From assembly GCF_022397915.1 (NCBI RefSeq), contig NZ_JAKEUO010000001.1:458871-522870 (forward strand): a DNA stretch of 64,000 nucleotides, read 5' to 3'. This document shows positions 24,588 to 34,300 of this stretch, piece after piece. The stretch's first letter is position 1; each line of letters opens with the position of its first letter. Both the position numbers and the translations under genes were made by a program. A model generated the notes under the pieces. That model had not been told where the DNA came from. It saw only the letters and a program-made list of their open reading frames with translations, and did not search any database. The stretch comes from Vibrio sp. Isolate34 (lineage in GTDB: Bacteria > Pseudomonadota > Gammaproteobacteria > Enterobacterales > Vibrionaceae).

Positions 24588-26218
24588 TACACGAGCTAAA
24601 ATTGGCAGAAGATCTCGCCGAAGAATACCAAGAATTCATCAACGCTGAAGAGTTCGCAAATAATAAACTCAGCTACTATGTTGCTGACGTTCAACGCGTC
24701 TATTGTGCAGACAACCGCCCATGGGTAATTGGCTACAGTGGTGGTAAAGACTCCTCCGCTATCATGTCTTTAATCTATATGGCACTACTTGGCCTAGAAA
24801 AAGAACAACGCCACAAACCCGTATTTGTCGTTTCATCAGACACACTGGTTGAGACACCTGTTGTTGTTAACCACATTAAAGACTCCTTAGCTGCGATACA
24901 AAAAGGAGCCAAGCGCGACGACTTGCCAATCAGCTGTCACAAAGTGGTACCTGAGTCAGACCAAACGTTTTGGTCAAGTCTTCTTGGTAAAGGCTACCCA
25001 GCACCGACACGTTCATTTCGCTGGTGTACAGAGCGAATGAAGATCGACCCGGTTAGTGACTTCATTAAAAGCAAAGTATCTCAATTTGATGAGGTGATTG
25101 TTGTATTGGGCTCACGTAGCCAAGAAAGTGCCTCGCGTGCTCAGGTTATCGCTAAACACAAAATTGATGGCTCTCGTCTAGCTCGCCATACAACGCTAGC
25201 CAATGCATTCATTTACACCCCTATTGATACATGGGCTGTTGATGATGTTTGGAAGATCTTGCGTTTATGTCACCTAGAGACAAAAGAAACGCCACTAGGT
25301 ACTAGAAACATCTGGAAAGATGACTATGACCTAGAATGGGAAAACCCATGGGGCGGTAAAAACCTAGTACTTTGGAATCTATATAAAGACTCTTCAGGCC
25401 AAGGTGAATGTCCAATGGTGATTGACGAAACTACCCCCTCTTGTGGTAACTCTCGTTTTGGTTGCTGGACATGCACCGTAGTAACCAAAGACCGAGCGAT
25501 GGAAAGCCTTATCCAAAACGGCGAAGAGTGGATGGCACCTCTTCTTGAGTTCCGCAATAAGTTAGCAATGACGACAGATCCAGCTAACAAAGCAGAGTTC
25601 AGAAACCATAAACGTCGTACTGGTCGCGTAAGTTACCAATACGCAAAAGAAGGCGAAGATATTGCTAGCGAACGTAAACACGTTCCGGGTCCTTACTGGC
25701 TTAAATACCGCCGCCAATGGCTCCGTGAATTGCTAGAGCTAGATAATAAATTTAAAGCTGAAGGGCGAGAGATTGAGTTAATCACTGTGCCAGAGCTGCA
25801 TGCTATTCGCCAAGAATGGATCCATGATCCAAACGAGCCGGATTGGGATGACTCTCTACCAACTATTTTTAAAGACGTTTATGGCTACGACCTTGATTGG
25901 GTATATGACGATAACGCAAGTTTTGGTAAAGATGACGCACAGCTGATTCATGAGCTTTGCAATAATTTCGATGTCGAACCTGAAATGATCATGAAGCTGA
26001 TCGAGCTAGAGGTCTCTATGGAAGGTTTGAGCCGTCGTAGTGGTATCTCGAACAAGATAGCATCGCTATTGAAACGAGACTGGGGAAGCTTGGAAGAAAT
26101 CAAACAAAAGCATGCTTCACTGCAAAGCAAAGCCGAGTTTGATATTCACCAACAAGAAATTGAGCGCTATAACGAACAGCTTGCTGACCTAGATAAACAG
26201 CTTCAAAAAGAGTTTTAA
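24584..26218 (+). CDS. dndC: DNA sulfur modification protein DndC
   Basis: 544 residues. The PAPS-reductase-like ATP pyrophosphatase loop YSGGKDSS is at 51-58 and RWCTERMKIDP follows. Four cysteines around 275-300 (ECPM, PSCG, GCWTC) are placed to hold the iron-sulfur cluster of DndC. The enzyme is thought to activate DNA or carry sulfur to it, with DndD and DndE. Translationally coupled to dndB through ATGA. Length and order are normal for a dndBCDE operon. Confidence 0.95.
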   Translation: MIHELKLAEDLAEEYQEFINAEEFANNKLSYYVADVQRVYCADNRPWVIGYSGGKDSSAIMSLIYMALLGLEKEQRHKPVFVVSSDTLVETPVVVNHIKDSLAAIQKGAKRDDLPISCHKVVPESDQTFWSSLLGKGYPAPTRSFRWCTERMKIDPVSDFIKSKVSQFDEVIVVLGSRSQESASRAQVIAKHKIDGSRLARHTTLANAFIYTPIDTWAVDDVWKILRLCHLETKETPLGTRNIWKDDYDLEWENPWGGKNLVLWNLYKDSSGQGECPMVIDETTPSCGNSRFGCWTCTVVTKDRAMESLIQNGEEWMAPLLEFRNKLAMTTDPANKAEFRNHKRRTGRVSYQYAKEGEDIASERKHVPGPYWLKYRRQWLRELLELDNKFKAEGREIELITVPELHAIRQEWIHDPNEPDWDDSLPTIFKDVYGYDLDWVYDDNASFGKDDAQLIHELCNNFDVEPEMIMKLIELEVSMEGLSRRSGISNKIASLLKRDWGSLEEIKQKHASLQSKAEFDIHQQEIERYNEQLADLDKQLQKEF

Positions 26219-26226
26219 ATACTGAA

Positions 26227-28236
26227 ATGTTGATTACAAAACTAACTTTAAACAACTTTCGCGTGTTTCGCGGTGTGCATGAAATTGACTTGCGCCCAGC
26301 CCCAGCTCGTTTAAGTAAAAGTGGCCCTATTGAAGGAACCGAACGACCGATTATTTTGTTTGGCGGCTTAAATGGTGCCGGTAAAACATCAATACTGACA
26401 GCAGTTCGCTTAGCGCTTTTCGGGCGTCAATCATTTAGCCAAGTTCTGTCAAACGGCGAGTATGTTGATACTCTCTCCGAACTCATCCATAAAGGTGTCG
26501 GCCACGGTGGAGTTCAAGATAATGCATCGATCGAGCTTGAGTTTAAGTACAGTCAAAACGGCGAAGAAAACACTTATAAAGTGATTCGCGGCTGGAAACG
26601 AGGCAAAAAAGACAACCTTTGCCTTGAGAAAGATGGTATCCAAATTCCAGAGCTAAATTACGAACAGTGCCAAGGTTTTCTTAATGAACTGATTCCCACA
26701 GGCATCGCTGACTTATTCTTCTTTGACGGTGAGAAGATTGCCGAATTAGCTGAAGATGAGTCTGGTAGCGTACTCAAAACCGCCGTTCGTCGTTTATTGG
26801 GATTAGATGTTATAGCTAAGCTTAAAAGCGATCTGAACATCTTCTTAAAAAAGCAGGGAGCAGGCGCTTTAAGTCAATCCCTAAAAGAAGAAATGAATTC
26901 ACTAGACGAGCAACGCATTATTCACGAGCGTAACGCTGAAAAGCTGCGTGGTGAAGCAGACATCGTTGATGCTCAAATCGAACTCGTGTCACGCGACATC
27001 CTTAGTCTGGAGAATAAGCTTTCTCAAAATGGTGGCGCATGGGCAAAAACCAGAGAAGATGAACAACTAAAAGTTGAAAGCTTGCTGAAAGAAAAAGTGG
27101 AGCTTGAGAAACAGATCCGTATGGAGATGGAAACCAACCTTCCATTTTCACTTGCTCCAAAGGCAATGCAAAGACTGCAAACTCAAATCAAGCAAGAGCA
27201 GCAGGTTAAGAAGAAACAAAACTTTGGTAATGAGCTAGATTCCTTCCTAGAAACTCTATGCTCAAAATATCCAAGCTTTGATACCGAAATGGCGCAAAAT
27301 GCAATCGCAGACAGCTTTAAAGCACACGTCGGTGAATTCGATTCAACTGAGCTTCTTTTGGATATCTCCGATCGTCAGTCGAACACCATCGATTACCAGT
27401 TATCAAACCTTTCGCAAGATTCTTTTTCTCGCTTTGATAAGGCACGAATACGTCTTAAAAAAGTTGAAGACGAGATCGACCATGCTTCAAACAATATCGC
27501 GCGAGCTCCCGAACAAGAGCAGGTACAAGAGTTGTTTACGGATGTTCGAGCATTAGATAAGAAGAAAGAAAAGCTAATTATCGAATATCATGATTTACTT
27601 GAAAAAGCTAAGCGTGAGCTTCGACTAGCACTGGAAACAGCTCGTCAAATCCAAAAACTACACGACAAGCACAAAGATCAGTCCAACAAAGATCAAAGCG
27701 TTGGCAACGCTCAAAACTCAATCTTATTGCTAGATAAGTTTGGTGAACAGCTAACTAAAGCGCGTGTGAACCAGTTAGAAAATGAGTTCGTTCAATCATA
27801 CAAAAAGCTTGCTCGTAAAGAAGATTTACAACTCACAGCTTCAATCAACCCAACAACATTCGATGTTGAGTTAGTTGATGAACACGGTATTAAAATCAAC
27901 CGTAAGGCGATGTCTGCTGGTGAAAAGCAGATCTACGCTATATCAATTCTAGAGGCACTTGGTCGCACGTCTGGTCGTAAGCTGCCAATCATCATTGATA
28001 CACCATTAGGCCGATTAGATTCGCATCACCGTGATAAGCTGGTAGAGAACTATTTCCCAACCGCAAGCCACCAAGTTGTAATTTTATCTACCGATACAGA
28101 GATCGATAGAAACTACACAAGTCTTATCCAAGACGATATTGCTCGTACTTATGAGATCTGTTTCGACGGTACAACTAAGGCTTCAACATTGAAAGACGGT
28201 TACTTCTGGAAAGAATCGATTAAGGAGGCTGTTTAA
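26227..28236 (+). CDS. dndD: DNA sulfur modification protein DndD (SMC-like ATPase)
   Basis: 669 residues. It opens with LTLNNFRVFRGVHEIDL, has Walker A GGLNGAGKT (46-54), two long coiled-coil parts (about 210-300 and 400-500), the ABC signature MSAGEKQIYAISILEALG and Walker B LPIIIDTPLGRLD. DndD is the ATPase that is thought to nick or reshape DNA for sulfur insertion. It begins 8 bp after dndC, and its stop overlaps the dndE start (TAATG). Confidence 0.95.
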   Translation: MLITKLTLNNFRVFRGVHEIDLRPAPARLSKSGPIEGTERPIILFGGLNGAGKTSILTAVRLALFGRQSFSQVLSNGEYVDTLSELIHKGVGHGGVQDNASIELEFKYSQNGEENTYKVIRGWKRGKKDNLCLEKDGIQIPELNYEQCQGFLNELIPTGIADLFFFDGEKIAELAEDESGSVLKTAVRRLLGLDVIAKLKSDLNIFLKKQGAGALSQSLKEEMNSLDEQRIIHERNAEKLRGEADIVDAQIELVSRDILSLENKLSQNGGAWAKTREDEQLKVESLLKEKVELEKQIRMEMETNLPFSLAPKAMQRLQTQIKQEQQVKKKQNFGNELDSFLETLCSKYPSFDTEMAQNAIADSFKAHVGEFDSTELLLDISDRQSNTIDYQLSNLSQDSFSRFDKARIRLKKVEDEIDHASNNIARAPEQEQVQELFTDVRALDKKKEKLIIEYHDLLEKAKRELRLALETARQIQKLHDKHKDQSNKDQSVGNAQNSILLLDKFGEQLTKARVNQLENEFVQSYKKLARKEDLQLTASINPTTFDVELVDEHGIKINRKAMSAGEKQIYAISILEALGRTSGRKLPIIIDTPLGRLDSHHRDKLVENYFPTASHQVVILSTDTEIDRNYTSLIQDDIARTYEICFDGTTKASTLKDGYFWKESIKEAV

Positions 28237-28583
28237 TGCTACCTAACCGTATGAACTTAACCCGCTCTACTGAAGAACAGCTCAAAAAGCTAAAGGGGTA
28301 TACAGGAATCACTCCAAACGTATCGGCACGTATCGCTTTCTTCCGCTCCATCGAAAGTGACTTTCGATACCAAGGACAAGAAGCAAAATTAGATGGGTCA
28401 CTGGTGTTAGATAAGTACACATGGCTTGGTGAGACCGGTGAAGTGACTGAACTCATGCTGAAATTGTATTACCCAGAGCTTGATACAAAAGAGTACCAAC
28501 AAGCTTGGGCAGCACACGTTGAAGATGGGATAGCTTCGATTCGAAACCATAAATCTTGTCAAGAGTTTAGCCTCCCACTTTAA
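28236..28583 (+). CDS. dndE: DNA sulfur modification protein DndE
   Basis: 115 residues, the usual size. DndE is a small DNA-binding member of the sulfur-modifying complex that prefers nicked DNA. It shows MNLTRSTEEQLKKLKGYTGI near the N-terminus and the basic patch ARIAFFRSIESDFRY, both typical. GGAGG stands just before the ATG, which overlaps the dndD stop. It ends the plus-strand operon before a perfect 15-bp hairpin. Confidence 0.93.
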   Translation: MLPNRMNLTRSTEEQLKKLKGYTGITPNVSARIAFFRSIESDFRYQGQEAKLDGSLVLDKYTWLGETGEVTELMLKLYYPELDTKEYQQAWAAHVEDGIASIRNHKSCQEFSLPL

Positions 28584-28599
28584 GTCAACCAATCGTATT

Positions 28600-28634
28600 C
28601 TAGCTATTGAATTCGCTCTGAATTCAATAGCTAG
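28600..28634. terminator. Perfect 15-bp hairpin between convergent dndE and the AIPR gene
   Basis: CTAGCTATTGAATTC (28600-28614) and its exact complement (28620-28634) with a 5-nt loop. There is no clear T run, so it may act as a bidirectional transcript end or RNA stabiliser. Confidence 0.6.
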
Positions 28635-28671
28635 ATTATAATATAAATTACGAAGCCCTATCGGCGTACCG

Positions 28672-30351
28672 CTAAAACTTATCTAAAAGCTCTTCTTTAA
28701 ATCGAGTTTGGCTCATTTTTCGGACATTCGATGTATCTTTGTCTACCGTATAGGTACAGATATGATCTTCCAAAATATCCATCTTGCGAGTCAGTGAAAC
28801 TTCCGGAAACTCTTGGTTAAGGTAAATCAGGTAGTAGTGCTTAATATCTAAGCTTTCATATGAAGAGCTCTCATACGCAGCCTTGATAGAATAGAAATCA
28901 GTTACAAGCCTTTCAGATTCATCAATATCAAACTTCTTATCACCGAAAATTGTAGTATAATTTTTAGTGAAAATACTCTTCTTACTACTTGTGGACTTTT
29001 CTGGAAAACCCTGTTTGGCATACAACAACTGACCGAATTTAATCATTGTAATGCTATACTCATAGTTAGCATCACCTTTACCTAAGTCTCCAGATTTCCT
29101 AACATAGTTAATATTTTTTTCTTTTAAGTATTTTTCTATTTGAATTTGCCTTTCATCAGAAGACTTAAGATCAGCTGGTGAAATTGAGTTTTGACTATTT
29201 GTATACTCAGCAATGTTATTGATCTCGCCAGTATTTGACTTCCCAGTCATAAATATTCTTACAAGGACCTCACTATATGGTAAATAGTCCGTTATGTGGT
29301 CTTCATGTTGAGAGTTAAAGTTATGAATAGTTCTTACTGTTTGCCCGCCATTTAGAACTTGAAAATTGTCAATTATAATTTTTTGCTTAGTATTCCCATT
29401 TATAGATTCAGTTTCAATGCCTTGAGCAACAATTGTAATACCATTGTTATACATGAAAAATTTTGAAGGGTTATCTTTTAGTGTTTCTTTAATATTCTCA
29501 TTATATTTAGATTTTTGAACAAAACCTCGAACGTTGTCAAATAAAACACCAAAGTCTAGCTTCACATCACTTAACTCTCTATAATTTTCTAAATTATGAT
29601 TATGCCTCAGGTTTTTATCGTTACATGTAATTCGTACGATTTCACTACTCTTAAGCCTTGCAATATAAGATATTGAAGACGATAAGTCACTTTCACTATA
29701 TGACATCAAAGCATTATTCGGCAGAACTAAAGTTGCGCTGATTGGCTCAGGCCTGATAGAAACCATTTCAGAAATATCTTTTAAGCAAATAGCATTAACT
29801 TCAACGTCAAAAGAATTAGAAATGTTTTTAATATGCGGGTCTGAGAGATCTACTGTAGACATATCATTACTTACAAAGTAGATCCTAGTTTTCCAAACCT
29901 CATTAGAGTTGTATAAATCTTTTATCTTCTCTGCATATTCGCGAGGTTTCCCTGAAAAGTGGCTAATATCACCTTCAGCTAAAGCCGTTATGTATTTCAA
30001 TGATGTTGTAACATCGTTAAGCTTTTGCCTAGAGTCAACACTAAACTTTTCTCTATACTTAAAATTAAATAGGTTTACTATTTTCTCTTCATCATCAATA
30101 TATACGGCATCAATACCACCATCATCATCCTTACTCCCCATGATGATTTTATTAAAGTTAGTATCCGTTATCAAATCCCTAGCTTCTTCAATATCATTTA
30201 CACCATAGAGAATATCTAAAATAAAGAAATAAAAACCAAACCTTGCTTGCTCAACTTGATTGCTGATTGATATATCTAAAACTCTTTCAGCTTCCTTATA
30301 ATAATTAGTAGATTTAATTTTAAGTAATTTAAAATCATTAATATTAGCCAT
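28672..30351 (-). CDS. AIPR family protein (abortive phage infection type)
   Basis: 559 residues, cytosolic. Central and C-terminal blocks match the AIPR family: FFMYNNGITIVA, VLNGGQTVRTI, and VLVRIFMTGK. The N-terminal part has DGGIDAVYIDD...NLFNFKY, which resembles a PD-(D/E)xK nuclease core. AIPR proteins are linked to phage abortive infection and accompany restriction genes. The coding DNA is visibly richer in A and T than dndBCDE, so it was probably acquired separately. It is convergent to dndE and lies 55 bp after the Mrr-like gene on the same strand. AAGG precedes the ATG. Confidence 0.8.
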   Translation of the reverse strand: MANINDFKLLKIKSTNYYKEAERVLDISISNQVEQARFGFYFFILDILYGVNDIEEARDLITDTNFNKIIMGSKDDDGGIDAVYIDDEEKIVNLFNFKYREKFSVDSRQKLNDVTTSLKYITALAEGDISHFSGKPREYAEKIKDLYNSNEVWKTRIYFVSNDMSTVDLSDPHIKNISNSFDVEVNAICLKDISEMVSIRPEPISATLVLPNNALMSYSESDLSSSISYIARLKSSEIVRITCNDKNLRHNHNLENYRELSDVKLDFGVLFDNVRGFVQKSKYNENIKETLKDNPSKFFMYNNGITIVAQGIETESINGNTKQKIIIDNFQVLNGGQTVRTIHNFNSQHEDHITDYLPYSEVLVRIFMTGKSNTGEINNIAEYTNSQNSISPADLKSSDERQIQIEKYLKEKNINYVRKSGDLGKGDANYEYSITMIKFGQLLYAKQGFPEKSTSSKKSIFTKNYTTIFGDKKFDIDESERLVTDFYSIKAAYESSSYESLDIKHYYLIYLNQEFPEVSLTRKMDILEDHICTYTVDKDTSNVRKMSQTRFKEELLDKF

Positions 30352-30406
30352 CTGACAACCTTTTAAAGTTAATATATAAAAAATTAAAGAGATTAAGATT
30401 TAAACC

Positions 30407-31228
30407 TCAATCAATAGTAAAGAAATTCTTATCCACCTCGAAAATTTGATAGATTTTGGCAATAGCAACACCGAGGCCATATTGTACTAATAACTCAGTT
30501 AACGACTCCCCGTCAATTAGAGTTATAGTCATATTTTGAGCGTCATGTGCGTGCTGAGACGCTTGCTCGGTAAACTTAGATGAAGTAAAGAACACTCCTT
30601 TTCGAGCTCCTTTTATCGCCATTGCACCGATAAAATCCCTAATCTCAGAAGGGCTAACTTTATTATCTGCATAACGTTTAGCCTGTATATATATTTTTTC
30701 CAAGCCAAGTTTATCTTCATTAATGATACCATCTATACCTTCGTCACCTTTACCTCCGACAACATTCCCTGAAGTGGATTGGTCCCAACCATATCCCATT
30801 TTTAATAGCAACTTTACTACTAGAGATTCAAAAAACTCAGGTTCAGATAACTTAATATATTCTAACAACTGCTCACTGACAGATTTAGTATGTGCATTGT
30901 AGGCTGAATGTATTTTTTCTTCTGGAAGTTCATCCTTTTTAATCTTATTCTCAGGGACGGCCTCCTTCTTTTCACCATCCCAAACTTGGTATAAAGCGTT
31001 TCTTGAGCTAGCTTGTCCATTAACTTGCATAAAAAGCTTTTTTGGGCTGGCGCTTGGAAAATCTATACCATAGCAGTGCTTTCTTATTTTACTTCTGACG
31101 ACAGCCTGGGGATCTTTAGCACCGAAAGAGTAGTATGATTGAGCAATGATCTTTTTATAAATTTCCTTATGACTTAGTGGTTCTTTCGCTTCACTCAATA
31201 CTTTTGTTATGGCATCAGTTATCGTCAT
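30407..31228 (-). CDS. Mrr-like restriction endonuclease with N-terminal winged helix
   Basis: 273 residues. Residues 1-85 form an HARE/winged-helix type domain (ITDAITKVLSEAKEPLSHKEIY, then VVRSKIRKHC). About 125-260 is an Mrr catalytic domain of the PD-(D/E)xK kind: E134 in FFESLVVKLL, D166 in DEGIDG, Q182-A-K184 in QAKRY. Mrr enzymes cut modified DNA. It is placed between the AIPR gene and dptH and is also AT-rich. A terminator separates it from dptH, so it should have its own promoter. Confidence 0.85.
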   Translation of the reverse strand: MTITDAITKVLSEAKEPLSHKEIYKKIIAQSYYSFGAKDPQAVVRSKIRKHCYGIDFPSASPKKLFMQVNGQASSRNALYQVWDGEKKEAVPENKIKKDELPEEKIHSAYNAHTKSVSEQLLEYIKLSEPEFFESLVVKLLLKMGYGWDQSTSGNVVGGKGDEGIDGIINEDKLGLEKIYIQAKRYADNKVSPSEIRDFIGAMAIKGARKGVFFTSSKFTEQASQHAHDAQNMTITLIDGESLTELLVQYGLGVAIAKIYQIFEVDKNFFTID

Positions 31229-31300
31229 TTAAAAACCCAAAATAGAAAAAAAATATAAGGCCATTCTATACAAACCCAATAGACATGCACCAAATATTAA

Positions 31301-31324
31301 TAAAAAAGCCCTAAAAGGGCTTTT
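31301..31324 (-). terminator. Terminator of the dptFGH operon
   Basis: AAAAGCCCT / AGGGCTTTT with a 3-nt loop, on the minus strand followed by a run of T residues, 13 bp after the dptH stop. Confidence 0.85.
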
Positions 31325-31336
31325 AAAATCATATAT

Positions 31337-34300
31337 TTAGTGATGCAACTCCCAAAATGCTCTGTCTCTCATAGGGAGTATCTTCTTAGCTCCATCAATA
31401 TATAAGCTGTAGTGCTTCTCTAGCTTATTGATGGTTTCCATCAGCTTCTCTTGCTCAGCTTTTTCGTTTACACCAAACATGGCTTTTAGCTCTTGCGGGC
31501 GAATCTTCGCTACGCGATGAATTACCCAAGTAAGTACATAGCTTGAGTAATCATTCTCACCAGTTTGGAAGTGAGTAATGTCTTGTGTAGAAAGGATCAC
31601 ACCTACCCCGTACTCGCGGCCTTCCTTCAAGATCTTACGTAAGCTTGGGAAGTTCTGAGACATGAAGTTATCGGCTTCATCCACCAAGATCATCTTAGTG
31701 ATTTGACGGAAATCGCCTTGCACTTCTGGCTTACCTTTCTTCTGCATTTGTGAATAGAACAGATCTAACGTAAGTGCAACGACAAGGTTTTGGATCTCTG
31801 ATGGGTAACCCGCCAATTCAACCACCGTGATACCATCCACCAAGTCATAAAGGCTCATGCACTTGGTGTGGTCGTCTTCAAAAATCTCTAGCTCATATAA
31901 GCTCTCAAGTGCCGCATATAATGAATCTTCATCTGGGTCTGTTTCAATAAACAAGTCCCATACCTGTAAGATTGTCGGAGCTGGTTTTGACCAAGTGCTT
32001 GGATCCGCTTTACGGATACCCGCTAACTCATACGCTTCGCCTACTAACTTACGCAAACGCAGTTGCTGTTTTTGCCCTAAACCAAAAGCTTTACCCATGG
32101 TTTCAGAGAAGCCACGTGCAGTATGCACTGGCAGCATTGGCGTATCACCAAACAAGCTCAGTGGGTTGTATGGCAGCTTATGAAGGTTAAACTTCTTACC
32201 TGCAGTCGCTTGTTGGAACTTGTCGTCTACATAATCGGATTTGTAGTCGAAAATAAGCATACCAATTGGCGCACCGTTTACGTTGTCTGCTTGGTTGCGG
32301 TAAAGCTGAGTGATCACCGACTTGGTAAACTGCGTTTTACCCGTACCCATGGTGCCAATAATACCGGTATTGGTATTCATGAATTTAGCAGTATTGGTTG
32401 GTTCCCAGTTTAGTGGTGCTTGTGTTAGCGCATTGTGGCCAAATAGCACGTTTAGGTTGCTATTAGACTCGACCTTCATAGGCTCAACTGCTGGCACTAC
32501 TTGCTCTTCAATGACAGGTTGTTCCGGCTGCACTGATTCTGTCGTTTCAACCTCATCAGATACCACTACTGAAGGCTGTGTCCTAGCCTCTGCGACTTGC
32601 TCTAGTCGAGTTTCACCATTCAGCACATATTCACTTGGCACGTGGCAAAGTTTCACGACATCTAATTCGTTCAGCACTTCTTGCAGCGGAGTTTCCACCA
32701 AGCCAGGAAGTAGCCCCATTGGTAGGTCGACTTTTAACACACCTTCCATCATTTGGTAGTCGGGTTGTAAACAGCCAGCCCCTTCAAGGTGGCTAACCAC
32801 AAAGCCCTCCGGGTAGTCTGCGATTTGGCCAAGTGAATAGTCGCCTCTTAGCCACTCTTCTTTGTTAGCAAGTAAGCTATCGAAGTAATCATCTGCAAAC
32901 ACCTTGTATAGGCGATACTTGTCGACTTGCATCAATACTTGGCGCATAAATAGGCCACGGTAAAGCTTGCTCGCTAGGTCATCATTTCCTAGTAAGTCTT
33001 GGCTTAAGTAACGCAGTAGCTCTTTCGACTGTTTAACGGCTTTGTTGTAATTCGGCACCGAGCCCGTTTTCACTTCAACAGGTAATAAATACATGTCTTG
33101 GTCTTTGAAGCCAACCAGCAACACATCGTCAGAAATTTCGCCTTTCTTGTAACCTTGAACATTACGAGAGAATTCACTGTCAGACATCTTCAGGCCAATG
33201 TTGCCCGATACTCGGATCATCTCAGCGACAGACAGCGGCACCCATGTAATGTCTGAGTCATGCACTAGGCTAGTCACAAACTTGTAGGCACCAATCACGC
33301 CTTTGCGTTCTTTATTGATGGTTGGCGCACAGGTCATCATTTTAAGGAGCCAATCGCCGTTGAACGCGTTGAACTCATTAATTTGGCCACCATCACCTTG
33401 CTTGATGACTTTTTCAAACAAACCGCGCTGCGCAGTAACAGTGATTGCATCGTAGCTAGATGAGCTGGTGTACTGATCTGAATAGTGAATCAATACTACA
33501 TCTTCATTACTGTGGAAGAAGTCCAACGTCACTTTAGGGTCAATAATAGTCGTCCAGATAGAGCTATCGTATGAACGTTCCAGTAAGCCTTTAAAGTCCT
33601 CACTGACTGCTAAGGCAACTGCATTTGCACCGTGATATTGAGTGTTCGCTTTGAGTGCTGGCTTTAATAAAGCACCAACATACTTCGCCATCATTAAGTG
33701 TGGGTGATCTTGGTAGTCCGTACCTTTCAATCCAAAGCCCGTAAAGTACGAACCTGATTTACTTTCAGAAGCATCACCTGTTAGTAGGCCATCACATGCA
33801 ATGCCTGATGCCATGTCTTCTATTGCAATATCTGAGCAATCAACTTTGTCGTTATTACGGAAGAAAGAAAGGTGCGCGTATGACTGGCCATCTTTCTCAG
33901 CCTGAGCATTCGTGAACTTACTGTACGTTAGACGGGTGCGAAGGATATCGATAATAGTGTCGGCAACCTCTCGTACTTTACCCTTGTTAAGCTCTAACCA
34001 CTCTTTTAGCTCATCGTAATTGGCTGTTTCTGCGAATCGGTCAAACGCATTGAACGCTAGCTTATCGTCATACAGGTTAATGTGAATCGATGCTGACTGC
34101 TCTTGATTGCTACGGATGTAATCCACCAGCCCCATAAACAGCTCTTCAGCGCTATCTTGGTTCACCGCATTAACGATAATGCTCTTCTCAGAGCCAGTGA
34201 ACAGTTGGCTAAATGCAGTTTGGAACTCATCGATTTTCTCTTTTACCAGCTTACGAACGAACGTAAGAGAGCTTTTCTCTTGCGGCACACTCTTGATCCA

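Noticed and set aside
32310..32759. 149-codon plus-strand frame inside dptH
   Set aside because: Ser/Thr/Cys-rich shadow of dptH without start signals.
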